Assembly (NCBI RefSeq): GCF_024679095.1
Contig: NC_066515.1
Location: forward strand, 23,542,717 to 23,606,716
DNA: 64,000 nucleotides
From: Eriocheir sinensis
Lineage: Eukaryota > Arthropoda > Malacostraca > Decapoda > Varunidae
Direction: 5' to 3'
Positions 13,309 to 23,029 of the stretch are shown here, piece by piece. The notes under the pieces are model-generated. The model searched no databases and was not told where the DNA came from. It saw only the letters and a program-made list of their open reading frames with translations. A program made the translations under genes and the position numbers. Position 1 is the stretch's first letter. The number at the start of each line of letters is the position of its first letter.

Positions 13309-15062
13309 TTACCTTTTTAACTTTCCCTTCTATTCCTCGTTATCCTCAACTAACTCTCCTTCCTTCACTAACAACCCTTCCTCTTCATGATCATCCTCCC
13401 CTCTTCTCTCCTCTTTAATAATCTTCACTCTAAATCATCGCTATCTGACTCACGAATCTTATGGTACAGTTCAGGAAGCAACTCAAGGGCAGAAATAAAG
13501 AAAAAAAGCCCGCTAATCACTGCTCCCGTAGAGAAAGTAGAACGTAATACCAAGTGGTTAAAAGAGGCTACTATCGTGTTATCGTAAGAGAGGTATTGCT
13601 GTATCGTACCTCTTGTTTCCCTCTTAACATACCTAGTGATCGTTTACCGCAGTAGATGTCAGCAACTTTACCAGATTATCGTACGCATAACATTGCATTT
13701 TCCGGTTTCTGGCCCGTAAATATTGCAAAAAAGACCATCAATAATTACCGATTTTAACACTAATTATAAATGCGTATCGTTATCTTTGTGGGTGCGATAG
13801 TTTGTGGTCAGAAATCGGCAAAAACAATACGCCAAGTACGACAATCTGGTAGCGTTGGGTGTCAGGGGACTGTCTACTCGTACTAAGGAAGAGAGAGTAT
13901 GCCAGGTAGGTGAGCCAGGTGTCAAAAAATTACCGATCCCATAGTCACTGCGTCCCTTTATCATCACATACACAAAGGGGCTATCACACTGGGCAAATTT
14001 TCCGTGGATCTTCAGTCAAACCACGATTTCCGCTGGCGTGGTTCTCATATATCCGTGGTTTTCTGACGGGTCCACGATCTTCCAAAGCTACGGTAGATTT
14101 CACCAATGGACGACGGTATTACTCACCATTATCAGCTGCAGCAATAACAAGAAACAAATGAGAACCACGCTAGCGGAAATCGTGGTTTGACTGAAGATCC
14201 ACGGAAAATTTGCCCAGTGTAATAACCCATTAACACCTTCCTTCCCTCCTCTTGACATATTTCCCACTCCTTCTCCTCTATTCCCTCCCTCTCTTCCTCC
14301 TTCCTTCTATCATTCATGTCTATACGTTCCTTGCTTGTTATGAGTGGTTTACACGTTCACGGTGAAGGTGACTTGACCGACACCTCTCCACCGAAATTGA
14401 CCTTGGCCACTCTTTACTTTTGTCTATTATGGAAGTGGTGAGTAGCGGGCTTTTTCTTTTTTCTACACTCTTTTTGTTGCCCTTGAGCCGTCTCCTGTGT
14501 TGTGAATAAAATAACTTTCACCAGGCTCATAAAAGTAACCATGGAAATACTAACACAACCCCAACGAAAGAAAGTCTTATCAAATGTGGGAGTGTAAGCT
14601 TCGAGGAGTTTGAGATATGGGCCAAGGTCTCACCACTGCCTTCCTTTCCCTAGCTACTGTCTTTCCTTTCCGTCTATTGCAACACCTTTCCCCTCCCCTT
14701 CGTCAGTTTCCCGTCTACAGTAACACCTTTTCCCTCCCCCTTCGTCAGTTTCCCATCTATATTAACTTTTCCCCTTCCCGTTCGTCAGTTTCCCATCTAT
14801 AGCAACACCTTTCCCCTTCCTCTGCGTCAGTTTCCCGTCTACAGTAATACCTTTTCCCTTTTCGTCAGTATGAGCTTCAAACGTTTACGGAGAAGCGGGA
14901 AACCTCCTGGGCGTTCACCCCTTACGGAGGAGGCGACGTCGATGGCCCCTCCAACGGCCCCGCGCCCCTGCCTTGGGACGTCGAGGCTCACCCTGCCCAC
15001 ATGTTCCACGACGAGGTCAAGGTCATGCAGGTAAGGAGAGGTCACGAGGGGGAGGTTGTCTG

Positions 15063-15137
<75 letters not shown>

Positions 15138-18100
15138 GGAGGTATATTTTACGTGTATGCAAATGTGAAAACGAAGACGCAGTGGAATACAACGAAAACA
15201 AGACCAATTTGAATCATCACACCGAAATAACCCAAATAAACATGACATGAAAACAAGACTGAGAAAATATACCCAATGTAACATCGGGGAGACTATACAA
15301 AAATGGCTTTTCAGTAGTTTCAAAAGAGTTGCAAGGAACCGCCAGCCACCTAAACATTTGCAACATTTGAAACATTTATTTATAGCTACAGTTGTATATT
15401 AGTTTTCTTTATATGTACATTGTTTTTTTTAACATCTGCAGCTTGCTTATATGAAGCTGAGTAACGATTATTTTCTTATAACTACACACTTTCCAACCTG
15501 CCCAATCAAATTCAATAATAGTTTAGTTATCGGGTAAAGAAAATGGTACTCGTTTTTCTTAAGTATTGGAGTCAACAGGCTTCGAGTGCTTCAAATGCAT
15601 ACGAAACATGATCCCTGGCTTCACCGTTCATTCACCGAGTCAGCTGTTTTTAGTCCTGAGCAAATTTTCAGCTAACAAGAGACATAATCAGGTGGCGCTC
15701 CATGGTTGCCAAGTCCTGGTGGATACGGCACGTCGGTAAGATAAGGTAAATTTTCAGGCCAAATATACACAACCTCTCATAGTGCTTACTGCCTACAGAA
15801 CACCATGGAGGTAGAATTGGTGGAGTCGACATCAGCCCAGTTAAGTGAATCCGCCCGAGCTGTCATTTTTACGGCCAGGTGTCAGGTGTTGTCAGGTCAG
15901 GCTCCCTCTTAATGAGTTCGGCCAGGCTCGCCCACCCCCATCTCTTGGCCGTAAATTTGACAGTTCGTCGGCTTCACCTCAATGAATTGGATTAGCGGGC
16001 CGTGTCAACTCCACCAATTCTACCTCCATGCATAACACTCCCAGCCCAACCAGCTATTCCCCGTATGCCGTATGGAGGGGGAGGGAGCCAGACATCGACA
16101 GACACAAGCAAAACAGTGGGAGGGATTGTAGACGTATACATATAAGACACCACTTAGTTCTGGCTTTGTATACGTCACCCCGATGGAGACTGGCTACGTT
16201 TTGAAATGATATGGGTGTTGGTAAGTGTCGGAGTGTGTGAGAGAGCGGGTGGAGGTCAGAGATAGCGGGAAGGCAACCGTAAAACCCCATTACCTTTATT
16301 TCTGCATACGGAGAGATACTGGTACGGCTGGTGGTGTTGTCTAGCGCAGGTGGCACTATGGTAAGCTGTGTAGAGTTGGCGTGAAGTTGTCAAAGCACTC
16401 AAAACAGTATTCGTGGGGGATGGACGGGGAACACTCGGACCCCCTGGAACTCTATCGTTTGAATTGAGGTGTTGGCGGGCCAAACAACGGTACCACTGAC
16501 AGATTATCGTACTCCACCCATTGTGTGTATCGGTTTCTGGCCAAAATTCTCGCATCGGCACACATAACGATATTCTAATCATACTTATCATCTAAACCGA
16601 TAATTATAATGTTTTTTTTACGTGTGGAAGGGATAAATCAACGCACTGAAAGCTGGTCTGATTATCATATTTTGTAATCATTATCGCACATCTGGAAACG
16701 CTGCCACGCAGGTGCTGCCATCAAGCGGGCACACTCCGAAACACCATCTCTTTTATATTGTCTTCTTACGCCACACACACACACACACACTACTGGACTG
16801 ACAACAAGACGGTATAGCGGGATTAACTCAACACGAAACACTGTTATAGGGTAACTAAGAGAAACGAAGAGGGGACCAGAAGGAAACCAAGAGAGTATGA
16901 GTAACCCAACACACAACACTTAAATAAGGAGCCAAGAGGGAACCAAGAGAGGATCAACACTAACGCAACACAAAAACACGATAAGAGGGAACCAAAGAGG
17001 GATCAAGAGGAGACAAAGAAGGGATCGAGAGGGGCTAAGAAGGGAATTAAGAGAACAAGAGTAACATAACGTCACCCACAAAACATTAACACTCATAACA
17101 AAGCACAAGAATCAAACTCGTGGAAATTAAGTCGAAGGAAGATCATGGAGAGGGATTTACGAGAGGAGTAACCCAACGCAGACAAAACAACGCACTCATA
17201 ACACACAAAATCAGACTCGGGTGGCATTTGAGTCATCCGGGCAGCACACAGAGAGGCGTGAAGGAAGGGGACATCACGGTTATGGGGCGCGAAGAAAAAT
17301 TAGGCACATTAGAGTGACGCGCCTCATTTCCTCCCTCACAGGTCCCCCACACCGCCTCGGTCAAGGAGTGCCACCGCTGTAAAGGCACCGGCTCCCTCCA
17401 GTGCTCCGAGTGCCACGGCAAAGGCTGGGTAAGTGCCACTCGTATGCTAATGATAAAAATGCCTATGATAGCTTAATCTCTTCCTCTGTGGGTGACTGGA
17501 TGAAGGAATATTGACAGGTCGTGTGTCTTGTGTTATAGGTAAAGACGGAAGGATATTGTTGGATTAAGAAAAGTAATCCAACAATATCCTTCCGTTTTTA
17601 CCTATAACATAAGAAAAACGATCTGTCAATATTCTTGCATTCAGACACCCATAGAGGAAGAGATTAAGCTATCATAGGCATTTTAGTTTTCTTTAGTTTT
17701 CAATAAATTACTAATGAATGAAAATCGAGCCAGCTCTTTTACTTCTGTCTGTTCCTTCGTTGCGATATACGGGGGAGCAATTAACAAAATCACGTCGAAG
17801 GCTTAGTTTGCTTTGAAAATACCTGAACTCGGTCTCGATACGCGCATGGGAATTGAAGAACTTAATGAACATCTTGCACAGTAGCCTGACCGACCCTGAC
17901 TAAAGGGGCTATTAAACTGGGCAAATTTTCCGTGGATCTTCAGTCAAACCACGATTTCCGCTGGTGTGGTTCTCATATTTCCGTAGTTTTCTGACGTGTC
18001 CACGATCTTCCAAAGCTACGGTAGATTTCACCGAAGGACAACGGTATTACTCACCATCATCATCAGCAGCAGCAGCAATAACAAGAAACAAATGAGAGCT

Positions 18101-20027
18101 ACGCTAGCGGAAATCGTGGTTTGACTGAAGATCCACGGAAAATTTGACCCGTGTAACAACCCCTTAACACCTTCCCTTCATCCACAGACGCGCTGCCTCT
18201 CCTGCCACGGCGACGGCTGGTACACTGACTCGTCGGGGTACAAGGAACGCTGCTTCTACTGCCAGTCCTCCACGCATGGCCACGGGCGCCAGGACTGCCT
18301 CAAGTGTAACGCCAAGGGTCGCGTCGCCTGCCCTCCCTGCGACAGCTACGGCCAGATTCGCTGCTTCATCCGCCTCACTATTACTTGGTGTGTGTGTGTG
18401 TGTGTGAGAGAAAAAAAAAGTTGGGTCCAGAATTATATAAACAACTCTACATGCTCTTCATATTCAATAGTCGTGGAGGAAGAGGATGAGGCAGGAGGAG
18501 GAGCTGAAAGAGGAGCTGGAAGAGGAGGAGGAGGAGGAGGACGGGGCAGGAGAAGGAGAAGTAGGAGAAGCATAAAAAAGTAGACTGAGCAGCGAAATTC
18601 AGTAACATGAAGAGGAGGAGACAGAGGAGGAAGAAGAGGAAGAGGAGTAGAAGGCCAACTGAGACACGTAGGTAATCTAGAGAGTAACGTTTAGTCATTC
18701 CCCGGCAGGAAGGTGAACACGTCGGAGCACATCGTGAGGAAGGGGGCGCTGCCGGAGGCCCTGGTGAAGGAGGTGTCAGGACAGGTGGCTTTCGAGGAGG
18801 AGGGTGCCCGCATCCTGCCCCTCACCCAGTTCCCGGACAACACCATCAACCTCGCCTCGGCCCAGCTCGTCAACAACCACAAAAACGCCTTCCTGGATGA
18901 GCGGATCTACGCGCAGGTAAGATAAGCCGTGGAGGGGGAATGCGAAAGTGAATCTGAAGGTAAACAATGGCGCAGAGGTAGATTCGTAAGTAAACTAATT
19001 GAAGAGTGAAATGAGGCTGTGAAGTTGAATCTGAAAGTAAACAATGGCGCAGAGGTAGATTAGTAGGTAAACTAAGATGGGAAGGTGACTGTGAAGGTGA
19101 ATTATAGCGAATCTGAAGATGAATTGAGGCAAAAAAAGTGAATTAAAGAGTGAAATAAGGCTGTGAAGTTGAATCTGAAAGTAAACAATGGCACAGAGGT
19201 AGATTCGTAGGTAAACTAAGATGGGAAGGTGAATGTGAAGGTGAATTATAGCGAATCTGAAGATGAATTAAGGCAAAGAAAGTGAAATAAGGAGTGAAAT
19301 GAGACTGTGGAGTTGAATCTGAAAGGGAGATTTGTAAGTAAACGAAGGTGGGAAGGTATATGATAAGGTGAACTTAGGTCAATTTGAAGGTAAATTAAGG
19401 CAAAGATAGTAGACAGATTCCTAGGGCAGGCTAAGGCGCAAAGGGTAAAGGCGAGGCAAAGAGCAAAGAGTAGGCTAATGGGCAGAGGATAAAATACAAG
19501 TAAATTAAAGCGTGGAGGGTAAATTTAAGTCTAAGCTATAAGTCTAAATACACTCATAATAACTCCTGACAATGACCTCTTTTTTTTGTCTCTCTAAGCT
19601 TACATACGCTCATAACTCCTGACCCTGACCTCTCCTTCTGTCTGTATCACCGTTGCCAGATTATCGTACTCTGAGCCGCGTATTTACCGGTTTCTGGCCC
19701 ATAACTGTTGCCAAGAAGCACCAATAATTAACCATTTAGACGATAACCATATATTAAGGCAGTTACTTGGGTGATGAAAGCAGTTTTTGGGTCGGAAATC
19801 GGCAAACAAAAGAGGCAGAGTACAACAATCTCCTGCCGCTGCCCCCTGAGTGACGCCCCTTGGCCCTACCCCTACAGAGGCACCAGGTCCGCATCGTGCC
19901 CGTGGCGGAGGTGGAGTACGGCTTCAAGGGCGGGCCGGGCAAGTTCTGGGTGTACGGCTACGAGAACAAGGTGTACTGCCCCGACTACCCCCACACCTGC
20001 TGCTGGGGCTGCTGCTGCGTCATGTAG
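2589..20027 (+). CDS. SSUH2: SSUH2-like protein with a DnaJ-type cysteine-rich domain (7 coding exons)
   Basis: Coding exons are 2589-3072, 3671-3873, 14869-15030, 17342-17428, 18188-18387, 18709-18916 and 19878-20027. All join in frame at GT-AG introns to give 497 residues. Residues 1-161 include a Thr/Ser-rich low-complexity start, then a conserved-looking ENYPSLGL segment. Residues 284-378 carry zinc-finger-like CxxCxGxG repeats: CHRCKGTG, CSECHGKG, CLSCHGDG, CFYCQ, CLKCNAKG and CPPC. This is the cysteine-rich fold of DnaJ/Hsp40, but no J domain is present. The C-terminus is cysteine-dense and ends in CCVM, a possible prenylation box. The biochemical role of SSUH2 proteins is poorly known; vertebrate SSUH2 has been linked to tooth development. 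The N-terminus is longer than I recall for vertebrates. ATG 2589 is the first in-frame start I accept; an upstream start is not excluded. Confidence 0.85.
5406..5493. repeat. (GA)n microsatellite
   Basis: An almost perfect GA dinucleotide run of about 88 bp. Confidence 0.97.
5968..6009. repeat. (TAA)n microsatellite
   Basis: A TAA trinucleotide run that immediately follows a short GAT run. Confidence 0.95.
6092..6278. repeat. Two direct copies of a 50-bp motif
   Basis: CCAGAGGGTGTTGGGGGTGG followed by GCGGCCCGACCATGA at about 6094 recurs at about 6229, with CAGATTCCAGCGG after the second copy. The spacing is about 133 bp. The intervening DNA is unrelated to any gene that I recognise. Confidence 0.6.
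6658..6700. repeat. (TTC)n microsatellite
   Basis: A TTC trinucleotide run within a pyrimidine-rich block. Confidence 0.95.
6885..7225. repeat. CCTTCCCCTTCCTCC minisatellite
   Basis: Repeats of CTTCCCCTCCTTCCCCTTCC alternate with CTCCCAATCC or CTCCCAACCC, with a unit of about 45-60 bp. The strand is almost purely pyrimidine. Confidence 0.8.
7586..7680. repeat. (GGGAA)n pentanucleotide satellite
   Basis: Near-perfect GGGAA repeats inside a longer purine-only stretch. Confidence 0.9.
7943..8001. repeat. (CA)n microsatellite
   Basis: A perfect CA dinucleotide run of about 58 bp. Confidence 0.97.
8200..9365. repeat. 1.1-kb polypurine tract with an embedded minisatellite
   Basis: The plus strand is overwhelmingly A and G for over 1.1 kb. 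From about 8700 a unit of roughly 60-75 bp containing GGGAGGACATAGAAGGG and GAAAGGGAAGGAAAGGGAGG repeats about ten times. The minus strand gives long but meaningless Phe/Pro/Leu/Ser frames. Confidence 0.85.
9716..9768. repeat. (GT)n microsatellite
   Basis: A perfect GT dinucleotide run. Confidence 0.97.
10530..10710 (-). mobile_element. tRNA-derived SINE
   Basis: Read on the minus strand from 10709, the sequence starts GGGTGGCGCGGTGGTCTAGTGG, which contains an A-box-like TGGTCTAGTGG. A perfect B-box GGTTCGAATCC lies at 10635-10645. The spacing fits a tRNA-type RNA polymerase III promoter. The non-tRNA tail runs on into a GA/CT repeat near 10550. No plausible cloverleaf with a functional acceptor stem is evident, so I call a SINE rather than a tRNA gene. 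Confidence 0.7.
10940..11600. repeat. GGAAAACGGGAAGAGGGTGAC minisatellite
   Basis: AACGGAAAACGGGAAGAG followed by GTGACTTAAGGAGAAGGGAA repeats with a period of about 50-60 bp over roughly 650 bp, with drift between units. The strand is almost entirely purine. Confidence 0.8.
12413..12471. repeat. (GA)n microsatellite
   Basis: A perfect GA dinucleotide run. Confidence 0.97.
12529..12564. repeat. (CA)n microsatellite
   Basis: A perfect CA dinucleotide run. Confidence 0.95.
12610..12670. repeat. (CT)n microsatellite
   Basis: A perfect CT dinucleotide run. Confidence 0.97.
13222..13306. repeat. (CT)n microsatellite
   Basis: A perfect CT dinucleotide run of about 84 bp. Confidence 0.97.
13455..13600 (-). 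repeat. Interspersed repeat of the AGCGGGC family, inverted copy
   Basis: AACTCAAGGGCAGAAATAAA and AAAAAAGCCCGCTAATCACT are the reverse complement of the motifs shared by the copies at 14386-14520 and 27036-27170. The shared core is TTGCCCTTGAG plus AGCGGGCTTTTTT. The type of element is unknown; it could be a SINE or a MITE. Confidence 0.6.
13664..13857. mobile_element. MITE of the GTTGCCAGATT family, diverged copy
   Basis: The ends resemble the family consensus: ACCAGATTATCGTACGC on the left and CAAGTACGACAATCTGGTAGCG on the right. Internally it has the family motif CCGGTTTCTGGCCCG and a matching GGTCAGAAATCGGCAAAA. Length is about 194 bp. Confidence 0.75.
13974..14230. mobile_element. Long-TIR MITE, copy 1 (SSUH2 intron 2)
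   Basis: The left arm AAAGGGGCTATCACACTGGG and onward through GGATCTTCAGTCAAACCACG is repeated in inverted orientation at the right. The arms are about 80 bp each. The centre is about 95 bp and includes CTACGGTAGATTTCACC. A second copy lies at 17902-18163. No transposase is present, so the copy is non-autonomous. A target-site duplication is not clear. Confidence 0.85.
14386..14520 (+). repeat. Interspersed repeat of the AGCGGGC family
   Basis: CGAAATTGACC, AGCGGGCTTTTTC, CACTCTTTTTGTTGCCCTTGAG and CCTGTGTTGTGAATAAAA line up with the sequence at 27036-27170. The copies are diverged. Confidence 0.65.
15064..15135. repeat. (GT)n(GA)n compound microsatellite
   Basis: A GT run passes directly into a GA run about 34 bp after the SSUH2 exon 3 donor. 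Confidence 0.95.
15803..16030. mobile_element. MITE with 27-bp terminal inverted repeats (SSUH2 intron 3)
   Basis: The left end CATGGAGGTAGAATTGGTGG and the right end CCACCAATTCTACCTCCATG are inverted complements, continuing inward as AGTCGACA and TGTCAACT. Length is about 228 bp. The inner part also shows imperfect inverted symmetry around TTTTTACGGCCAGG and CTTGGCCGTAAATTT. I see no coding capacity and no clear target-site duplication. Confidence 0.8.
16485..16703. mobile_element. MITE of the GTTGCCAGATT family, diverged copy (SSUH2 intron 3)
   Basis: The left end ACCACTGACAGATTATCGTACTC and internal TATCGGTTTCTGGCC match the family. The right end is ATTATCGCACATCTGGAAACG. Length is about 219 bp. 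Confidence 0.6.
17456..17684. repeat. Near-perfect 230-bp hairpin (foldback element) in SSUH2 intron 4
   Basis: The left arm, from AAATGCCTATGATAGCTTAA to GATATTGTTGGATTA, is mirrored by TAATCCAACAATATCC through AGCTATCATAGGCATTTT. The arms are about 108 and 112 bp with a loop of about 7 bases (AGAAAAG). It starts about 28 bp after the exon 4 donor. It could be a foldback transposon remnant. Confidence 0.85.
17902..18163. mobile_element. Long-TIR MITE, copy 2 (SSUH2 intron 4, beside the exon 5 acceptor)
   Basis: This is the same element as at 13974-14230: AAAGGGGCTATTAAACTGGG on the left, with arms of about 80 bp in inverted repeat. Its right edge is about 25 bp upstream of the exon 5 boundary. 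The sequence after the edge, TTAACACCTTCC, is shared with copy 1. Confidence 0.85.
18930..19400. repeat. Minisatellite in SSUH2 intron 6
   Basis: AAACAATGGCGCAGAGGTAG recurs near 18962, 19037 and 19182, with AGATGGGAAGGTGAATGTG and GCGAATCTGAAGATGAATT between copies. The full unit is about 145 bp, with one partial 75-bp unit. Confidence 0.75.
19648..19840. mobile_element. MITE of the GTTGCCAGATT family (SSUH2 intron 6)
   Basis: The left end is CACCGTTGCCAGATTATCGTACTC, split by the family motif ACCGGTTTCTGGCCC. The right end is GAGTACAACAATCTCCTGCCG. It lies about 40 bp upstream of the last SSUH2 coding exon. Confidence 0.75.
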
Positions 20028-22430
20028 GCCGGTATCTCCTCCTCCTACTCCTACTCCAGCTTCTCCTCCTCCTCCTCTTCAAGACGCGGACCTCCCCTTT
20101 CGAGTGGATGCTTATTTGAGGTCCTCCTTCAGCGACTTTCTACATTCCTCGCTACTCCTCGACTTTCACCCCTCCTGAAGGCTCTGAAGGTGCTCCTGTA
20201 GTTGCCGCATGAGGACGGCACTGGAGGCTCGGCGGGGGCTTGGCATGATCGGCGGTGCGGTGCGGGCTGGCGCGGGTCCTGGCCAGGTAGAGGGACAGGT
20301 AACTTTAGAGGTTGCGTGCACCTGTGGGCCACCGCTGCGCTAACGGTGGTGAAACTCAGGTATTTTTTTAATATGTAACGATACTCTTCCCAGGGTTTCC
20401 AGGACTTCGGTGGGAAACGTTGATATTTTCTTCCCGAACAACCCCACCCCCCCACCCTTCCCCATCTCCTGACCTCCCCCCCCCCCCTTCCACAGCTCCC
20501 CCACCCCCAGAATATGATGAGGATGCTACTACGAATAACTGCCAGAACTAAAGACCTTTCTCTTCCAAGTCTATTGAGGAATGTGATTGTTTTTGTTACG
20601 TGGACTCGCCGCGTGTTAATCCGACGACACAGTAGCTACGTGCAAGGCAAATTGGCTGCCGGGACACTGAACCGACTCGCGAGGGTTTGGTGTGCTTAAA
20701 AAGGATGAAATTAATACAAGGAAGCTTCGATCGGCCAACCATCCATGTCCTACCACCACCACCACCACCACTACTACCACCACTACTACTACTACTACTA
20801 CTACCACTACTACTGCTACCACCACCATCACCCTTTACACGCCATTCAGTCCTCTACCAACGATACACACCACGCGATATATACACCATCATCACCACCA
20901 CTGACCCCACCATCACCACAACCTCCACAACACCATCCTTATACATACCCCCTTCACGATACCACCACCATCACCGCCCCCCCCCCCTCCCATCATTACA
21001 ACCATCATCATCATCAATAACTGACATGGAAGAAGAGGAAAGACATGAGGTGGTTTGTGATTTAGAAGAATTAAAGGAAGTTAAGGAAGTAGTCGTAAAG
21101 CGAGGGTAGAAGGATAGAGAGGATACAGATGCACAGTCGTGGTGGTGGTGGTGGTGGTGGCTGTGATGGCCCGTTCAGTTAATCCCACATAAACCTTCTA
21201 ATTTATGGAAAAAGGACTAAAATCCATAACGCATTACACGAAAACATGATTGATTTACGCTAATATATCAAGAGAACGTTTCAATGCATCAACTCCAGCC
21301 CAGTGAAAGGAAGAGATAAGGTTATAAGATACAACGAAAATGTAAAGAACATCAGACCTCTACAGAAGACAAAAGCAATATAGTTCAGCCCACAAATCAA
21401 ACGTACGAAGAACGAGTCAAGAGAACCCCAAACCCTCCTCGTGCAGGTGCGGCGGGAGTGTTCCGGCGGGACAGGCGCCTCACGCCCTCTGCCCTTCACC
21501 TGCTTCTCGGCCTCAACCTGACACTGAATCTACACCGCGTACCGTTTGATAGTCTGGGTCATTATAGGTAATAGGACCGCATACAAATATTTTAAAACCC
21601 CGACTGCCTAACGTAACCTAAGGGATAATAACCTGACTTTACCAAAATAGTAACCCAGCCCAAATAAAATAGTAGTTAACTAAACCCACTTAAAATAGAG
21701 GAGATTTTTCAAAGTTTGAAGGAGAAGCGATGGAGAAGTCAGGAGTCTGAACTTGTTTCGGAAAGATACGGTCCTGTTATCTAAAATTACCGTATTTTGT
21801 ACCGCCGATGCCTCTACCGGACGACAGAACTCGTTACAAACAGGCATCGGCCTTGGCGCAGCCCTTCCTGCAAGGTTTCAGAAACACATAACTAGGTAAA
21901 CCTCACACTCCTGAGGCAGGTATGCACAGGTTCTTCCTCGTGGACTTTCTTCCTCAAACCATAAAACATTGCGTCGAATATCGCCAGTGCACGTTTAATG
22001 GTGTATGTCACAGGCATTAACCTTAAGTTGAATCATCCTTAGTTAAACGTAAGTTGTCATTGCGCTGACGGTATTCAACAACCATAAGACACAATTAGAA
22101 CCGCCGTCGGTGGTAGCTCCCGACACCCCGAGTCCCGGTGACGAGAGGCGAGGCTTAACGGCGATGAGATGCTGTTAAGACGATGACGAGTCGTGACGTG
22201 AGACGAGGGAAGGAAGAAACCCATGAAACTGAGCTTCCGGTTAAAGATGAAAGATTTAGGACTTCAAAATAGATATGAGTGGCGACTTTATAAAGATAAA
22301 GATTGTATATAAAGGCGTGAGGAGAAAAATATGATTTGGAAGAGTATAATTTTTCGTAGACGGAAAAGCAGACTAAAGACGAAGGGCAGAGTAAGGTTTA
22401 GTAGATAATTATAGAGAGAGGAGACGGATC
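20028..22430. other. Region downstream of SSUH2, probably 3' UTR then intergenic
   Basis: No gene is evident. It contains a (CTC/TCC)n stretch at 20038-20080, poly-C near 20470, and an ACC/ACT trinucleotide satellite at about 20750-21020. A possible polyadenylation signal AATAAA occurs near 21662. The end of the SSUH2 transcript cannot be fixed. Confidence 0.4.
20750..20830. repeat. (ACC/ACT)n trinucleotide satellite
   Basis: Runs of ACC and ACT triplets produce poly-Thr, poly-Tyr/His and poly-Leu frames, none of which looks real. Confidence 0.9.
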
Positions 22431-23029
22431 GCTATTGTTATAAGGAAACAGTATAAGCAGCGGCTCCAGCAAAGTGCAGGGGCAGCGCTCGTGTTTCCCG
22501 GCGCTGCTCAGCCCAGGCGCGGCGCTCCCCCTCCTCGCGGCGGCCGAGGTCGCTCGCCGAACTCTCCCGGACATTGTTTAGCGGGGTGTTGAGCTAATGA
22601 CCGACAGCGTGATATTTCATTCTTTTTGGTCAAGGACACACAGTGAATCGGGTCGAATTGTCACGGTAAAAATAATAACAATAATACCCTTCGCCACTCC
22701 CAAACTTTGTACATATCCAGAGTTTTTCTGTGAGCTGTTTGTGGACCATAGAATGGGGTATGTTTTAGCAAGCATTGCCATAATTCCAACAAGACCGCAA
22801 TCAAAAGACAAAATACTATATTAGCTTTAAAACAGATACCAAAGTTATAACCCTAAACAGATTTTTTTTTTCCAATTTAATAAAAGGTTAAAAAAAACTA
22901 CTAAGCAACGCTTCAATGTTGAGGGTAGCGCTGATGTGTAGCCACGTGTAGTAACTGTCACATCCTCTCACATTGTTTTACCTTAGAGACTAAAGACAAG
23001 TTTGGTGTTGTGTTGTAATCCTGTATTTG

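Larger units (their letters stand above)
3874..14868 (+). other. SSUH2 intron 2, 11 kb of simple-sequence DNA
   Basis: The intron starts with GTGAGT and ends with TTCGTCAG. It contains no credible exon. Most of it is strand-asymmetric simple sequence. Pyrimidine-rich blocks lie at about 3890-4630, 5036-5215, 6863-7225, 9810-10240 and 11700-12290. Purine-rich blocks lie at about 7300-7930, 8200-9365, 10710-11610 and 12960-13180. These are interspersed with dinucleotide runs, a tRNA-like SINE and MITEs. All long open frames here encode repetitive Ser/Pro/Leu/Phe or Lys/Glu/Gly peptides. Confidence 0.75.
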
